From: Loigolactobacillus iwatensis
GTDB lineage: Bacteria > Bacillota > Bacilli > Lactobacillales > Lactobacillaceae
Assembly (NCBI RefSeq): GCF_003950295.1
Contig: NZ_RHNP01000020.1
Location: forward strand, 1 to 50,451
DNA: 50,451 nt
Direction of reading: 5' to 3'
The notes under the pieces are model-generated. The model was given only the letters and a program-made list of their open reading frames with translations, searched no databases and was not told the origin of the DNA. This document shows, piece by piece, positions 9,251 to 18,620 of the stretch. Within the stretch, counting starts at the first letter, position 1, and the number at the start of each line of letters is the position of its first letter. Both the position numbers and the translations under genes were made by a program.

Positions 9251-11065
9251 ATGTGTGGAATTGTTGGTGTTATCGGAAAAGAAAATACCGTTGATATTTT
9301 GATCAATGGTTTACAAAAATTAGAGTACCGTGGCTATGATTCAGCAGGTGTTTACGTTAACGATCAAAATGGTCATGATTATTTAGTTAAAACAAAGGGC
9401 CGAATTGCGGACCTTAAAAAAGCGATTGGGCCTGAAGTGAAAGGAACCATGGGAATCGGGCACACACGCTGGGCAACTCATGGTATTCCTAGTGACGTTA
9501 ATGCGCACCCACATGTATCGGCTGATGGTCGTTTTTATCTGGTCCACAATGGTGTCATCAATAACTATGCCGAATTACGTGATCAATATTTGCAGGGTGT
9601 TAATCTAGTTAGTCAAACTGATACGGAAGTTGTTGTTCAATTGGTTGACTATTTTGCAACCAAGGAGCAACTCTCTGGTAAGGAAGCCTTTCGGAAAACA
9701 GTTCAGTTACTGGATGGTTCTTACGCGTTCTTGTTAGTTGATCGTGAAGATCCGGACACGTTATACGTTGCTAAGAATAAGAGTCCGTTGTTAATTGGTG
9801 TGGGTGATGGCTTTAACGTTGTTTGCTCGGATGCCATGGCAATGGTTGGTCAAACCAAGGACTTTGTTGAGCTCCATGATGGCGAAATTGTGACGGTTAA
9901 AAAAGATGGAATTGCGATTGAAACACTGGCTGGTGAAGCAGTTACCCGAAAGTCATATCACGTTTCAATTAACGAAAGTGATACTGAAAAAGGCACTTAC
10001 CCATTTTATATGTTAAAGGAAATTGACGAACAACCAGCCGTTATGCGAACATTGCTCCAGAAGTATTTAGATGATGCGGGTAAGCCTAAAATTGAAACTG
10101 ATCTTTTAAAGGCGCTGAACCAGGCGGATCGGCTTTATATTTTAGCAGCTGGAACCAGCTATAACGCAGGTTTAGTTGCAAAATCAATTTTCGAAAAATT
10201 GGCCAATATTCCAACGGAAGTTCAGTTGGCAAGTGAGTTTGGCTATAACACACCGCTATTGTCCAAGAAACCGTTCTTCCTTTTCCTATCACAAAGTGGC
10301 GAAACGGCAGATAGTCGCCAAGTATTAGTCAAGGTTAACGAATGGGGCTACCCAAGTTTAACGATCACGAATTCAGAAGGATCAACCTTGTCACGTGAGG
10401 CTACGTACACGATGTTACTTGATGCCGGTCCCGAGATTGCGGTTGCTTCAACTAAGGCCTACACGGCACAAATTGCTTTACAAACTATTTTGGCTAAAGC
10501 ATTAGGTGATGTTCGCCAGCAACCAGTCGCCGCTGACTTTGATGTTAAAGGTCAGTTGAGTATCGTTGCCAATGAAATGCAAAGTTTAGTTGATGAAAAA
10601 GAATTGATTAACTCGTTGGCCAAGAATTATTTGGCTACAACCCGCAATGCCTTTTATATTGGTCGTGGCTATGATTTTGCCGTTTCTTTAGAGGCAGCAC
10701 TGAAATTGAAAGAAATTTCTTACGTCCAAGCAGAAGGTTTTGCCGGAGCTGAATTGAAACACGGCACAATCTCGTTGATTGAGGATGGCACGCCAGTTAT
10801 GGCAATTATCACTGATAAGCGCGTGGCAAGTCATACTCGTGGAAATATCCAAGAAGTTAAGGCCCGTGGCGCACACGTATTAACCATTGCGATGGATAGT
10901 GTTGCCCAACCGGAAGACAACATTACTTTTTCGGATGTTGACCCAATGTTGACACCATTATTAACCGTTGTACCAGCTCAATTATTAGCCTATTACACTA
11001 GTTTGAATCGGGGCTATGATGTTGATAAACCACGTAATTTGGCCAAGGCGGTTACGGTAGAGTAA
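9251..11065 (+). CDS. glmS: Glutamine-fructose-6-phosphate aminotransferase (isomerizing) GlmS
   Basis: Makes glucosamine-6-phosphate from fructose-6-phosphate and glutamine, the entry to amino-sugar and peptidoglycan synthesis. It is 604 residues. I chose the ATG at 9251 rather than the one at 9242 because the class II amidotransferase nucleophile must be the residue after Met: MCGIVGVIG. AGAGG lies 10 bases upstream. The N-terminal glutaminase half shows EYRGYDSAG and HTRWATHG. Two SIS sugar-isomerase domains follow (AAGTSYNAG, SQSGETADS), with the conserved C-terminal PRNLAKAVTVE. Expression is controlled by the ribozyme in its leader. Confidence 0.97.
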   Translation: MCGIVGVIGKENTVDILINGLQKLEYRGYDSAGVYVNDQNGHDYLVKTKGRIADLKKAIGPEVKGTMGIGHTRWATHGIPSDVNAHPHVSADGRFYLVHNGVINNYAELRDQYLQGVNLVSQTDTEVVVQLVDYFATKEQLSGKEAFRKTVQLLDGSYAFLLVDREDPDTLYVAKNKSPLLIGVGDGFNVVCSDAMAMVGQTKDFVELHDGEIVTVKKDGIAIETLAGEAVTRKSYHVSINESDTEKGTYPFYMLKEIDEQPAVMRTLLQKYLDDAGKPKIETDLLKALNQADRLYILAAGTSYNAGLVAKSIFEKLANIPTEVQLASEFGYNTPLLSKKPFFLFLSQSGETADSRQVLVKVNEWGYPSLTITNSEGSTLSREATYTMLLDAGPEIAVASTKAYTAQIALQTILAKALGDVRQQPVAADFDVKGQLSIVANEMQSLVDEKELINSLAKNYLATTRNAFYIGRGYDFAVSLEAALKLKEISYVQAEGFAGAELKHGTISLIEDGTPVMAIITDKRVASHTRGNIQEVKARGAHVLTIAMDSVAQPEDNITFSDVDPMLTPLLTVVPAQLLAYYTSLNRGYDVDKPRNLAKAVTVE

Positions 11066-11086
11066 GCTTAATTTAAAAGTGAGTGG

Positions 11087-11133
11087 GTTAGGCCGTTTGG
11101 CAATAATTGCTAAATGGCCTAACTTATTTTTTT
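11087..11133 (+). terminator. Terminator after glmS
   Basis: The stem GTTAGGCC...GGCCTAAC (11087-11123) is followed by TTATTTTTTT. Confidence 0.85.
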
Positions 11134-11218
11134 GTCAAATTTAATCGGTTAGATTTTTGAGGTGGGGATAATTCAGTTTAAAAATAAGTAATCGGTATCA
11201 ATTTATTGATGGTGGGTC

Positions 11219-11247
11219 TTGTCAGCGACGGCTAGTTTTGATAATAT
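11219..11247 (+). promoter_or_regulatory. Probable promoter of the yebC-family gene
   Basis: TTGTCA (11219-11224) and TAATAT (11242-11247) have 17-base spacing, about 60 bases before the start codon. Confidence 0.45.
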
Positions 11248-11305
11248 AGTCTAGGTGTCTTACTGAATTGACACAACTTTTTGATAAAGGAAAGAGGGAA
11301 ATAAC

Positions 11306-12049
11306 ATGTCAGGACATTCAAAATGGCATAACATCCAGGGCCGTAAAAACGCCCAAGATGCAAAGCGTGGAAAAATCTTCCAAAAAATATCTCGCGAGTT
11401 ATATATGGCTGTAAAAGCTGGGGGTCCTGATCCTTCTTCAAACCCCCAACTACGCTTGATTATGGATAAGGCACGAGCTGCTAATATGCCGAAGGATAAT
11501 GTTAAACACGCGGTTGATAAGGGTTCTAATACTGATACAGCAAATTATGAAGAAGTTACTTATGAAGGTTACGCACCAGGTGGCGTTGCCGTTTTAGTGC
11601 ACGCTTTAACGGATAATAAGAACCGGACATCATCCAATGTACGTGTTGCTTTTACACGTAACGGTGGTGCTTTAGGGGCTTCTGGTTCAGTTGCTTATAT
11701 GTTTGATCGCCGTGGTTATATTGTAATCGAACGTGAAGATTTGGACGTTGATGAAGATCAGATGTTAGAGGATGCTTTGGAAACTGGTGCCGATGATATG
11801 GAAACTTCAGATGAAGCTTTCGAAATTTACACTGATCCTAAGCAATTGGCAGCTGTTCGTGATGCTTTGGAAGCAAAAGGTTATAAGTTAGCAAACGCTG
11901 AATTAACCATGATTCCTGAGAACACGACACCAGTTCCAACGGATAAGGTTGAACAATTTGAACGGATGATTGATCTTCTCGAAGATGATGATGACGTTTC
12001 GGATGTTTACCATACTGGTGAATTACCAGATAATGAAGACGCTAAATAA
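11306..12049 (+). CDS. YebC/PmpR family protein (TACO1-like)
   Basis: A 247-residue protein beginning with the family hallmark [20 protein letters not shown]. Members are DNA-binding regulators or, as recently shown for several, ribosome-associated factors that ease translation through polyproline stretches. The sequence does not decide between these. AAAGAGGG lies about 10 bases before the ATG. It is a single-gene transcript with its own terminator. Its position just before comGA is common in lactobacilli. Confidence 0.95.
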   Translation: MSGHSKWHNIQGRKNAQDAKRGKIFQKISRELYMAVKAGGPDPSSNPQLRLIMDKARAANMPKDNVKHAVDKGSNTDTANYEEVTYEGYAPGGVAVLVHALTDNKNRTSSNVRVAFTRNGGALGASGSVAYMFDRRGYIVIEREDLDVDEDQMLEDALETGADDMETSDEAFEIYTDPKQLAAVRDALEAKGYKLANAELTMIPENTTPVPTDKVEQFERMIDLLEDDDDVSDVYHTGELPDNEDAK

Positions 12050-12062
12050 TAATTGTAATTTT

Positions 12063-12094
12063 AAGCACTTGGCAAAATAGCCAAGTGCTTTTTT
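12063..12094 (+). terminator. Terminator after the yebC-family gene
   Basis: A perfect 11-bp stem (AAGCACTTGGC, 12063-12073, with 12080-12090), a 6-base loop and a T-run. Confidence 0.9.
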
Positions 12095-12168
12095 ATATCC
12101 GCCAAAAATGAAAACGGTGGTGTGACAAAGGCACGTGAACACTGATTTTGGGCGCACGTTCTAGTGCA

Positions 12169-12387
12169 TCGTAGCGACCATATTTAAAACTAGTAACTAG
12201 TTTTTAAAACGCTAAAACCTAACTGGTACAGGAACGAACAGTTTAGATTCCATTCCGGCGCTGGCGTATGGAATGCGTGCACTGGATTGGAATCTAAATT
12301 AAATCCGCCCACGTGTAAGTCAATAGCAAGCGGCATAAGCATTATTTTTGGTAGCAATATAATTCAATTTAAATATGAACGCTACAT
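12169..12387 (+). repeat. Dispersed repeat B, copy 2, with a hairpin insertion
   Basis: Aligns to 238-389 at both ends. Bases from about 12225 to 12298 are absent from copy 1. They carry a perfect 11-bp inverted repeat, TTTAGATTCCA (12242-12252) with TGGAATCTAAA (12288-12298). Just upstream, 12131-12170 resembles part of repeat A (CACGTGAAC ... GCGCAC.TTCTAG). The rest of the 12095-12516 gap shows no gene. Confidence 0.65.
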
Positions 12388-12516
12388 TCCACTAGAGTAA
12401 TGATCAGAAATAGTAAGCGGCTAGGATTTTTATTCCTGCCTTCTAAAAATTACATCTTATCAGTTAAATAAAATGGCGCTACGTTTTACGTAATTTATTG
12501 ATAAGGAGGTGAGAAC

Positions 12517-13488
12517 ATGTCTGTTGAGGAACAAGCAACAAAAATATTGAGAATGGCCGTTGAACAAAGACTAACTGATTTATATTTCTTACCAGTTGGC
12601 CAGCAATATCAGATTAAAAAGCGAACGAGTACAGGCATTGAATTGTGGCAAATGATGACGAGAACAGAAGTTAAACCATTATTAAATCATTTGAAGTATA
12701 GTGCCAAGATGTCACTTAGTGAAACAAGGCGCCCACAATTAGGGGCACGGACACTTAAAATGGCGGATCGTACTGTATTCTTACGTTTATCTACCGTTGG
12801 AAATTTTGAAAACCTTGAATCAATGGTTATTCGTTTTATCTACGCGTACGCAGATACGAATCAATTTATTTTTCCCCAGCAATTAACCCAGTTGCAGCAA
12901 TTAAGTCAACAACGTGGCCTGATGTTGTTTGCCGGGCCAACTGGTTCTGGTAAAACAACGACTTTATATCGAATTGCTCGGCAAAATGCTCAGGAAAAAA
13001 TCGTCATGGCGATTGAAGATCCGATTGAAATTTATGAAAATAATTTTCTACAACTTCAAGTTAATGACCAGGCCAATATGACCTACGCCGAATTACTGAA
13101 GGTTAGTTTACGCCACCGACCAGATATTTTTATTATTGGGGAAATTCGTGATGAACAAACTGCCGCCGCAGCGATTAGGGCGGCCTTAAGTGGTCATTTG
13201 GTGTTGAGCACGGTACACGCGCGAAGTGCCGCGGGGGTCATTAAGCGCCTAACTGATTTTAAAATTGATCAAGAAACCTTAAAAGATTGTCTAACCAGTG
13301 TCTGTTATCAACGAATTTTACCCACTGAAAAAAAGCAAGCGGCTATTTTGTTTGATTTATTGAATAACCAGACCTTGGCGGGGGCCTTTACCGGAAAAAC
13401 GATGGTAGGTTGGCCTAAATTATTGGAGCAGGCATGGCAAGATGGGATTATTTCTTCAGAAACGGCTAAAGCATATCAAAATGGGTAA
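12517..13488 (+). CDS. comGA: Competence ATPase ComGA
   Basis: Secretion/traffic ATPase (GspE/PilB superfamily) that powers assembly of the competence pseudopilus. It is 323 residues. Walker A GPTGSGKT is at 140-147, and the Asp-box/Walker B region RHRPDIFIIGEIRD is at 199-212. The His-box GHLVLSTVHA follows. It lacks the long N-terminal domain of PilB, as ComGA proteins do. AAGGAGGTGAG is an excellent ribosome site. It is first of a seven-gene comG operon, ending in an 8-base overlap with comGB. Confidence 0.95.
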   Translation: MSVEEQATKILRMAVEQRLTDLYFLPVGQQYQIKKRTSTGIELWQMMTRTEVKPLLNHLKYSAKMSLSETRRPQLGARTLKMADRTVFLRLSTVGNFENLESMVIRFIYAYADTNQFIFPQQLTQLQQLSQQRGLMLFAGPTGSGKTTTLYRIARQNAQEKIVMAIEDPIEIYENNFLQLQVNDQANMTYAELLKVSLRHRPDIFIIGEIRDEQTAAAAIRAALSGHLVLSTVHARSAAGVIKRLTDFKIDQETLKDCLTSVCYQRILPTEKKQAAILFDLLNNQTLAGAFTGKTMVGWPKLLEQAWQDGIISSETAKAYQNG

Positions 13489-14476
13489 GCAACGACGTCA
13501 TTTTGAAATTGAATTTTTTTCGTTACTGGCCGATTTACTGGAGGCTGGTTTTTCCTTACCCCAAAGCATTGAATTTATGCTGGTATTACTACCTAATCAA
13601 GCAGACCGGTTAGTTCTACTCAAGCAACAATTAAGTTCGGGAAAAGAGCTGGCAGATGCCTTTTTTGAGGTGGGGATTAACGCGGATGTTGTGAGCCAAA
13701 TTCGAATCACCGAAAAGCATGGTGACTTGCAACAAAGTCTAAAACAGATTGGCCGCCTATTACTTGAACAAGAAAAGCAAAAACGGCAACTTAAACGCCT
13801 ATTACGCTATCCCTTCGTGTTGTTATTACTTTTAGGTGGGCTCATCTTTTTTGTCAAGCAGATGATCGAGCCTGAATTACTATCCTGGCAGGCCAATATG
13901 AACCAAAACGTCCTGCTTTATTGGCGTTACTTTGGTCTGAGTTTGGCGGGGATCGGCTTAGTTAGTTTGATCTTTTACTTAAAGCTACTTTTTGAAAAGA
14001 ATCCGTTAAAAAGAGCCATATTTTGTAACCGTTTACCACTTGTTGGCCGTTCGTACCGAGAATATTATCATTATTATTTACTTTTTAACTTGGGAACGTT
14101 ATTAAAAAATGGGCTAAATTTACAAGAAATATGTCAACTATTAACCAATTTTTCGGAAAACAGTTTACTTTATCAACTCGGCAAACAAATTCAACCGCAA
14201 TTGGCAGAAGGTAAGAACTTAGCAAATATCGTAACCGAACAGGCGCTATTTCCAGATGAATTAGCATTATTTGTCCAAAAGGGGGAAACTAAAGAATTTT
14301 TGGGAGAAGAACTAATTGTCCAAGCAAGATTGACCTACCGCAAAATGCTTCAAGAGATCGAACGAATCGTCACTTACGTTCAACCTTTCTTTTTCGGCAT
14401 TATTGCGCTGACGATCATTGGTGTCTATTTAAGTATCTTATTACCGCTGTACCAAATGATGGAGGGGATGTACTAA
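13481..14476 (+). CDS. comGB: Competence pseudopilus platform protein ComGB
   Basis: Polytopic inner-membrane platform protein (GspF/PilC family), about 331 residues. Three strongly hydrophobic segments lie in the middle and at the end (around FVLLLLLGGLIFFV, SLAGIGLVSLIFYL and FFGIIALTIIGVYLSILLPL), with the expected duplicated cytoplasmic helical domains. I chose the ATG at 13481, which gives a short overlap with comGA; a frame open from 13442 would overlap it far more. It couples ComGA motion to pseudopilin assembly. Confidence 0.9.
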   Translation: MGKQRRHFEIEFFSLLADLLEAGFSLPQSIEFMLVLLPNQADRLVLLKQQLSSGKELADAFFEVGINADVVSQIRITEKHGDLQQSLKQIGRLLLEQEKQKRQLKRLLRYPFVLLLLLGGLIFFVKQMIEPELLSWQANMNQNVLLYWRYFGLSLAGIGLVSLIFYLKLLFEKNPLKRAIFCNRLPLVGRSYREYYHYYLLFNLGTLLKNGLNLQEICQLLTNFSENSLLYQLGKQIQPQLAEGKNLANIVTEQALFPDELALFVQKGETKEFLGEELIVQARLTYRKMLQEIERIVTYVQPFFFGIIALTIIGVYLSILLPLYQMMEGMY

Positions 14477-14856
14477 TGAAAATTATTTTGAAGAATAAAA
14501 TGGGTCAAAGGGTGTCATTGTGGGGGTCTTTTGTACAAATTAAAAAGTTGATTGCTTCATTTAGTCATCAGGTTTTAAAAAAATCGAAAAGGGCCTTTAC
14601 CTTGATCGAAATGGTAGTTGTCTTATTTATTATTACTTTATTAATTATGATCGTGTTACCCAATGTGGGTGCCCAACGTAAAAATGCAGAATCAACGAGC
14701 GATGTCGCGTTTAAGACAGTGGTCCAAACCCAAAGGGATCTTTACGCCAATGATCACGATAATAAGCGGGCCAGTCTGGATGAATTAAAAGAGGCGGGTT
14801 ATTTGTCTGAGAAGCAATTAACTAAGGCCAAGGCACTTGAAGCTAAAGAAAAATGA
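14476..14856 (+). CDS. comGC: Major competence pseudopilin ComGC
   Basis: Main pseudopilin of the DNA-uptake filament, 126 residues. The class III signal is KKSKRA|FTLIEMVVVLFIIT, with Ala at -1 and the invariant Glu at +5 of the mature protein. About 38 residues precede the cleavage point, far more than usual for ComGC. Even so, the ATG at 14476 is well supported by GGAGGGG 9 bases upstream and by its one-base overlap with the comGB stop. The mature part has the hydrophobic helix and a charged C-terminal domain. Processing would need the ComC peptidase, not in this window. Confidence 0.92.
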   Translation: MKIILKNKMGQRVSLWGSFVQIKKLIASFSHQVLKKSKRAFTLIEMVVVLFIITLLIMIVLPNVGAQRKNAESTSDVAFKTVVQTQRDLYANDHDNKRASLDELKEAGYLSEKQLTKAKALEAKEK

Positions 14857-15260
14857 TTAGTCACCGTGGCTTTACGTTAATCGAAACGGTTATTGTTTTG
14901 GCGATGATCGTTTTATGTATTACCTTTCCTGCAAGCCAAATCCGCCCTTTTTATTATCACCGGGCAGAAACGATTTTTTTAAATCAATTTGATCAGGCGT
15001 GGCACTATAGCTTGATTAAATCGGCCGTGGAACGGGATCGTGTCCAGGTGAGTATTACACAAAAGCAAGTTTTATTCCGTGGTAAAGATAGCGGCTGGAG
15101 TCATCAAATTATACTACCAGAAACAATGCGGGCGCTTCCGCAACAATTTTCCTTAAGTAATCAAGGGCACGTTAGTCCAGTTAAAATAACTTTTCATTCC
15201 GACTATTTTAAAAATAATACGGTTCTAAAACCGCAAATGGGGTGGGGTTCTTATGAATAA
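14853..15260 (+). CDS. comGD: Minor competence pseudopilin ComGD
   Basis: A 135-residue type IV prepilin-like protein with a short leader, MISHRG|FTLIETVIVLAMIV, carrying the conserved Glu at +5. It overlaps comGC by 4 bases and comGE by 8. Position fixes the ComGD assignment. Minor pseudopilins form the tip complex that primes assembly. Confidence 0.88.
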   Translation: MISHRGFTLIETVIVLAMIVLCITFPASQIRPFYYHRAETIFLNQFDQAWHYSLIKSAVERDRVQVSITQKQVLFRGKDSGWSHQIILPETMRALPQQFSLSNQGHVSPVKITFHSDYFKNNTVLKPQMGWGSYE

Positions 15261-15456
15261 ATTACGATCAGGTTTTGTTTTAATGGAGACCATGTTTGCG
15301 CTTTTTTTAATAACTTTAGGGATTATTAGTTTTGGAGAAAGCTTTCAACAATTTAAAAAACAAGTGAACCTCGAACAAGCTAAAGTAAACCAGGCAAAAT
15401 TGGTTTACGAGTCCAGCCAAGTTAAGCTGGCCAAGACCGTTTTAGTGGATGATTGA
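15253..15456 (+). CDS. comGE: Minor competence pseudopilin ComGE
   Basis: A 67-residue protein with prepilin-like N-terminus MNKLRSG|FVLMETMFALFLIT (Glu at +5), then a short helical tail (QFKKQVNLEQAKVNQAK). It is small but lies exactly where comGE belongs, overlapping comGD at its start and touching comGF at its stop. The name rests on position. Confidence 0.8.
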   Translation: MNKLRSGFVLMETMFALFLITLGIISFGESFQQFKKQVNLEQAKVNQAKLVYESSQVKLAKTVLVDD

Positions 15457-15908
15457 TGATGGCAATTAAAGTAAATCATTCTGGTTTTACGCTGGTTGAG
15501 ACTGTCTTAGGTCTATTTGTGTTAGTTTTAAGCGTCTGGTTATTACAGTTCCAATTGACACAATTTAAACGGATTACCACCTATTTCAATGATGATACGG
15601 CGCTGAACTTTCATGTTGCTAACTGTCAATTGGGTGATTTTTTGGCGGATAGTTATTTTGTTAGTCGAAGTAACCAGCAAGTTACTTTTTACCGAATGAA
15701 AGAAAAAAAGATTTATCAATTAGAGCAATATCAGGATATGTTGCGGGTTCGGGGTGAAACTAAAGGTCATATGCCGCTGATACAGTCAGTTGCGAGTGTG
15801 AAGATGAGTTACCAGCAGCCAATTCTAACCGTCAAAATAATATTGAAGAATCGGCAAACTTTTAGTAGCAAACAATATTTACCTAAGGGGAGTCCGACAG
15901 TTGAATAA
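15456..15908 (+). CDS. comGF: Minor competence pseudopilin ComGF
   Basis: About 150 residues with prepilin leader ...VNHSG|FTLVETVLGLFVLVLS (Glu at +5). The C-terminal part resembles ComGF, with QVTFYRMKEKKIYQLEQYQ and a string of beta strands. Two consecutive ATG codons (15456, 15459) are candidate starts, right at the comGE stop. It overlaps comGG by 8 bases. Confidence 0.85.
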   Translation: MMAIKVNHSGFTLVETVLGLFVLVLSVWLLQFQLTQFKRITTYFNDDTALNFHVANCQLGDFLADSYFVSRSNQQVTFYRMKEKKIYQLEQYQDMLRVRGETKGHMPLIQSVASVKMSYQQPILTVKIILKNRQTFSSKQYLPKGSPTVE

Positions 15909-16245
15909 ACGACGTTCAGGGAGTGTTTTAATCACGGCGGTTATCTTTTTAGCACTGACGATTTTATTGATTGAAGGGTATGCATTAGTTTACCGACAAC
16001 AAGTGATGACGTTACGGACAATCAAGTTTCGTTACCAACAGGATACGCTTTATAATCTGACGCTAGCACAACTCGATCAAGGTGTTGCCAAAAATAAATT
16101 TAATTATTCACTTGGGCAAGTTACGGTTGTGGATAACCAACTTATTATTAAATTGAAGGAATCAAATAAGGAAATTCACCGAGATTTCGCAATAACGAAA
16201 AAGTCTGATACTAGTAAAACGAAAGCGCTTGAAAAAGTAGATTAG
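15901..16245 (+). CDS. comGG: Minor competence pseudopilin ComGG
   Basis: A 114-residue protein starting with TTG at 15901, supported by AAGGGGA upstream. Its N-terminus MNKRRSG|SVLITAVIFLALTILL resembles a prepilin but lacks Glu at +5 (Thr instead), as do tip-type minor pseudopilins of the GspK kind. It is the last of the comG set. No terminator separates it from the methyltransferase 54 bases downstream. Confidence 0.8.
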   Translation: MNKRRSGSVLITAVIFLALTILLIEGYALVYRQQVMTLRTIKFRYQQDTLYNLTLAQLDQGVAKNKFNYSLGQVTVVDNQLIIKLKESNKEIHRDFAITKKSDTSKTKALEKVD

Positions 16246-16299
16246 ATTCGTTAAGATGAAATAGTATTATGTCTATTTATTTAGCTTGAGGTGAATTGA

Positions 16300-17313
16300 T
16301 TGGGACAAAAAGATGTTGAAGCGTTATATAAACATTTAGATACAACAGCAATGTTGTTAAAGCGTGATTTAGATGTGTCCTACATGGATGCACTCATAGA
16401 AACAGGAGAAAATATTGTTGATGGCGGTCAAATCAAAGTAGAGGACGGTTTACCGCATGCGGCAATTCACCAGCAGTTAACAACAAGTTATCAACAGATA
16501 AATTTAAAACGTTTGACAACTGATGAGATTCGGCAAGCGTTTCAGTTAGCTATTCTACGTGGTGAACGAACGGATGCAATTCAGGCCAATCATCAAATGA
16601 CACCGGACGCAATTGGTTTTCTGGTTGCCTATTTGATTGAAAATTTGGCCGGTTTAAATGACCAAGAACAGGTATTGGATTTAACCGTTGGGACTGGTAA
16701 TTTACTTTATACCGTACTTAACCGCTTATTTACGGCTAGTGGCGTCAATTTAAAGGGCTATGGGATTGATAATGATGATACGATGCTGGCCTTAGCCAAC
16801 GTTGGCGCACAATTACAACACCTTGATGTTGAACTTTTTCATCAAGATGCCATTGAAGATCTAGTGGTACCCAAGGTTGATGTTAGCCTAGCTGATTTAC
16901 CAATTGGTTATTACCCAATTGATGAGCGGGCGGCAAAGTTTGCGACACATGCCGAAACTGGTCATTCGTACGCACACCATTTATTAATTGAACAAAGTAT
17001 GCGTTACACTAAGGCTGCTGGTTTTGGTTTCTTTCTTGTGCCGAGTCTACTCTTTCAATCGCAAGAGGCCGCTGAGTTAACTAAATGGATGACATCTGCA
17101 ACATATTTACAGGGGCTATTAAATCTGCCACGGGAGTTGTTCCAGGACGAAAAGGCGCAAAAGGCTATTTTGATCTTACAAAATAAGGGTGGTCAGGCCA
17201 AGCAGGCTAAAAAAGTGATGCTTGGGGAATTTCCTTCTTTTAAGGATCAGGCCGGTTTTCAGCGCTTTGTGGCCGAGATTAGTGAGTGGAAAGAAAAAAA
17301 TATTGCACAGTAG
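16300..17313 (+). CDS. YtxK-like class I SAM-dependent methyltransferase (N6-adenine-type fold)
   Basis: A 337-residue protein with SAM-binding motif DLTVGTGNL (127-135) and a DLPIGYYP motif (199-206) in the place of the NPPY catalytic loop of adenine methylases. This comG-methylase-ackA position is conserved across lactobacilli and other Firmicutes (YtxK in Bacillus). No restriction subunit or target-recognition domain is visible, so DNA modification is unproven. The start is TTG at 16300 with GAGGTG 6-7 bases upstream. An initial ATG would cut into the N-terminal domain. Confidence 0.85.
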   Translation: MGQKDVEALYKHLDTTAMLLKRDLDVSYMDALIETGENIVDGGQIKVEDGLPHAAIHQQLTTSYQQINLKRLTTDEIRQAFQLAILRGERTDAIQANHQMTPDAIGFLVAYLIENLAGLNDQEQVLDLTVGTGNLLYTVLNRLFTASGVNLKGYGIDNDDTMLALANVGAQLQHLDVELFHQDAIEDLVVPKVDVSLADLPIGYYPIDERAAKFATHAETGHSYAHHLLIEQSMRYTKAAGFGFFLVPSLLFQSQEAAELTKWMTSATYLQGLLNLPRELFQDEKAQKAILILQNKGGQAKQAKKVMLGEFPSFKDQAGFQRFVAEISEWKEKNIAQ

Positions 17314-17326
17314 GGAGACTTGTAAC

Positions 17327-18523
17327 ATGGCAAAAGTTATTGCAATTAATGCAGGCAGCTCAAGCTTAAAATGGAAATTATTTGATATGCCAGCTGAAAA
17401 GGTTATTGCTTCAGGAATGGTTGATCGAGTTGGCTTGAAGGATTCTGTTTTTACAGTACATTATGGTCCAGATAACAAGGAAAAATTCCAAAAGACCTTG
17501 GACATCAATGATCAAAATGCCGCTGTCAAAATGCTGCTTGAAGAATTAATTAATTTAAAGATTGTCAAGGATATCCATGAGATTTCCGGTGTTGGTCATC
17601 GTGTCGTTGCCGGTGGCGAGATCTTCACTGAATCAACGATTGTCGATGATAAGGTTGAACAGCAGATTAATGACTTAGCTGAATACGCACCGTTACATAA
17701 TCCGGCAGAATTAATGGGAATTCAGGCTTTTCGCAAATTATTACCTGAAGCGACCAGTGTTGCGGCCTTTGATACGTCATTCCACCATACAATGCCAGCT
17801 GTAAATTATCTTTACAGTATTCCTTACGAATATTATGAAAAATACGGTGCACGTAAGTACGGCGCTCACGGGACAAGTCACCGTTATGTTTCTGCTCGTG
17901 CGGCGGAAATCTTGGGTAAACCATTGAAAGACTTAAAATTAATCACCTTACATTTAGGTGCAGGTGCTTCGATTACTGCCGTCAAAGATGGTAAATCATA
18001 TGATACTTCAATGGGCTTCACACCATTAGCTGGGATTACGATGGCAACGCGCTCAGGGGACATTGATGCTTCATTAATAGCGTACCTGATGGAGAAATTA
18101 AACATCTCTGATCCGGAAAAGATGATTGATATTTTAAACCATAAATCCGGTATTTTAGGTATTTCTGGGCTTTCGCCTGATATGCGTGACCTTGAGAAAA
18201 CGCGGGATACGCGTAAACGTTCGCAGTTAGGCATTGATATCTTTGTCAATCGTATCCAAAAATACGTCGGTAGCTATGTGGCCGAAATGGGTGGTGTTGA
18301 CGCGCTAGTGTTCACTGCTGGGATTGGTGAAAATGATATGACCATGCGGAAGCGAATTATCGATGGTTTAGGCTATTTTGGCGCTAAAATTGATGATGAA
18401 CGGAACAACGTCATGGCCCAGGAAAGAATCATTAGTACGGATGATTCTAAAACCAAGGTGTTGTTAGTTCCAACTAATGAAGAGTTAATGATTGCGCGGG
18501 ATGTTGTCCGATTAAGTAAATAA
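17327..18523 (+). CDS. ackA: Acetate kinase AckA
   Basis: Converts acetyl-phosphate and ADP to acetate and ATP, a main energy step of lactobacilli. It is 398 residues. It begins MAKVIAINAGSSSLKWKLF (phosphate-binding loop). GVGHRVVAGGE, the AAFDTSFHHTMP segment, GAHGTSH and the C-terminal FTAGIGEN are all present. Start at ATG 17327 with AGGGAGA upstream, 13 bases after the methylase stop. A possible terminator follows at 18621-18670. Confidence 0.97.
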   Translation: MAKVIAINAGSSSLKWKLFDMPAEKVIASGMVDRVGLKDSVFTVHYGPDNKEKFQKTLDINDQNAAVKMLLEELINLKIVKDIHEISGVGHRVVAGGEIFTESTIVDDKVEQQINDLAEYAPLHNPAELMGIQAFRKLLPEATSVAAFDTSFHHTMPAVNYLYSIPYEYYEKYGARKYGAHGTSHRYVSARAAEILGKPLKDLKLITLHLGAGASITAVKDGKSYDTSMGFTPLAGITMATRSGDIDASLIAYLMEKLNISDPEKMIDILNHKSGILGISGLSPDMRDLEKTRDTRKRSQLGIDIFVNRIQKYVGSYVAEMGGVDALVFTAGIGENDMTMRKRIIDGLGYFGAKIDDERNNVMAQERIISTDDSKTKVLLVPTNEELMIARDVVRLSK

Positions 18524-18620
18524 ATGAAACTTTGGAGTTTGTTGTTTAGTTGTTTCCTTACTAGACTTTAATTCTAAAGTAGAAATGATGCACGTTTAAC
18601 GATATTCTCTAGTATAATGA

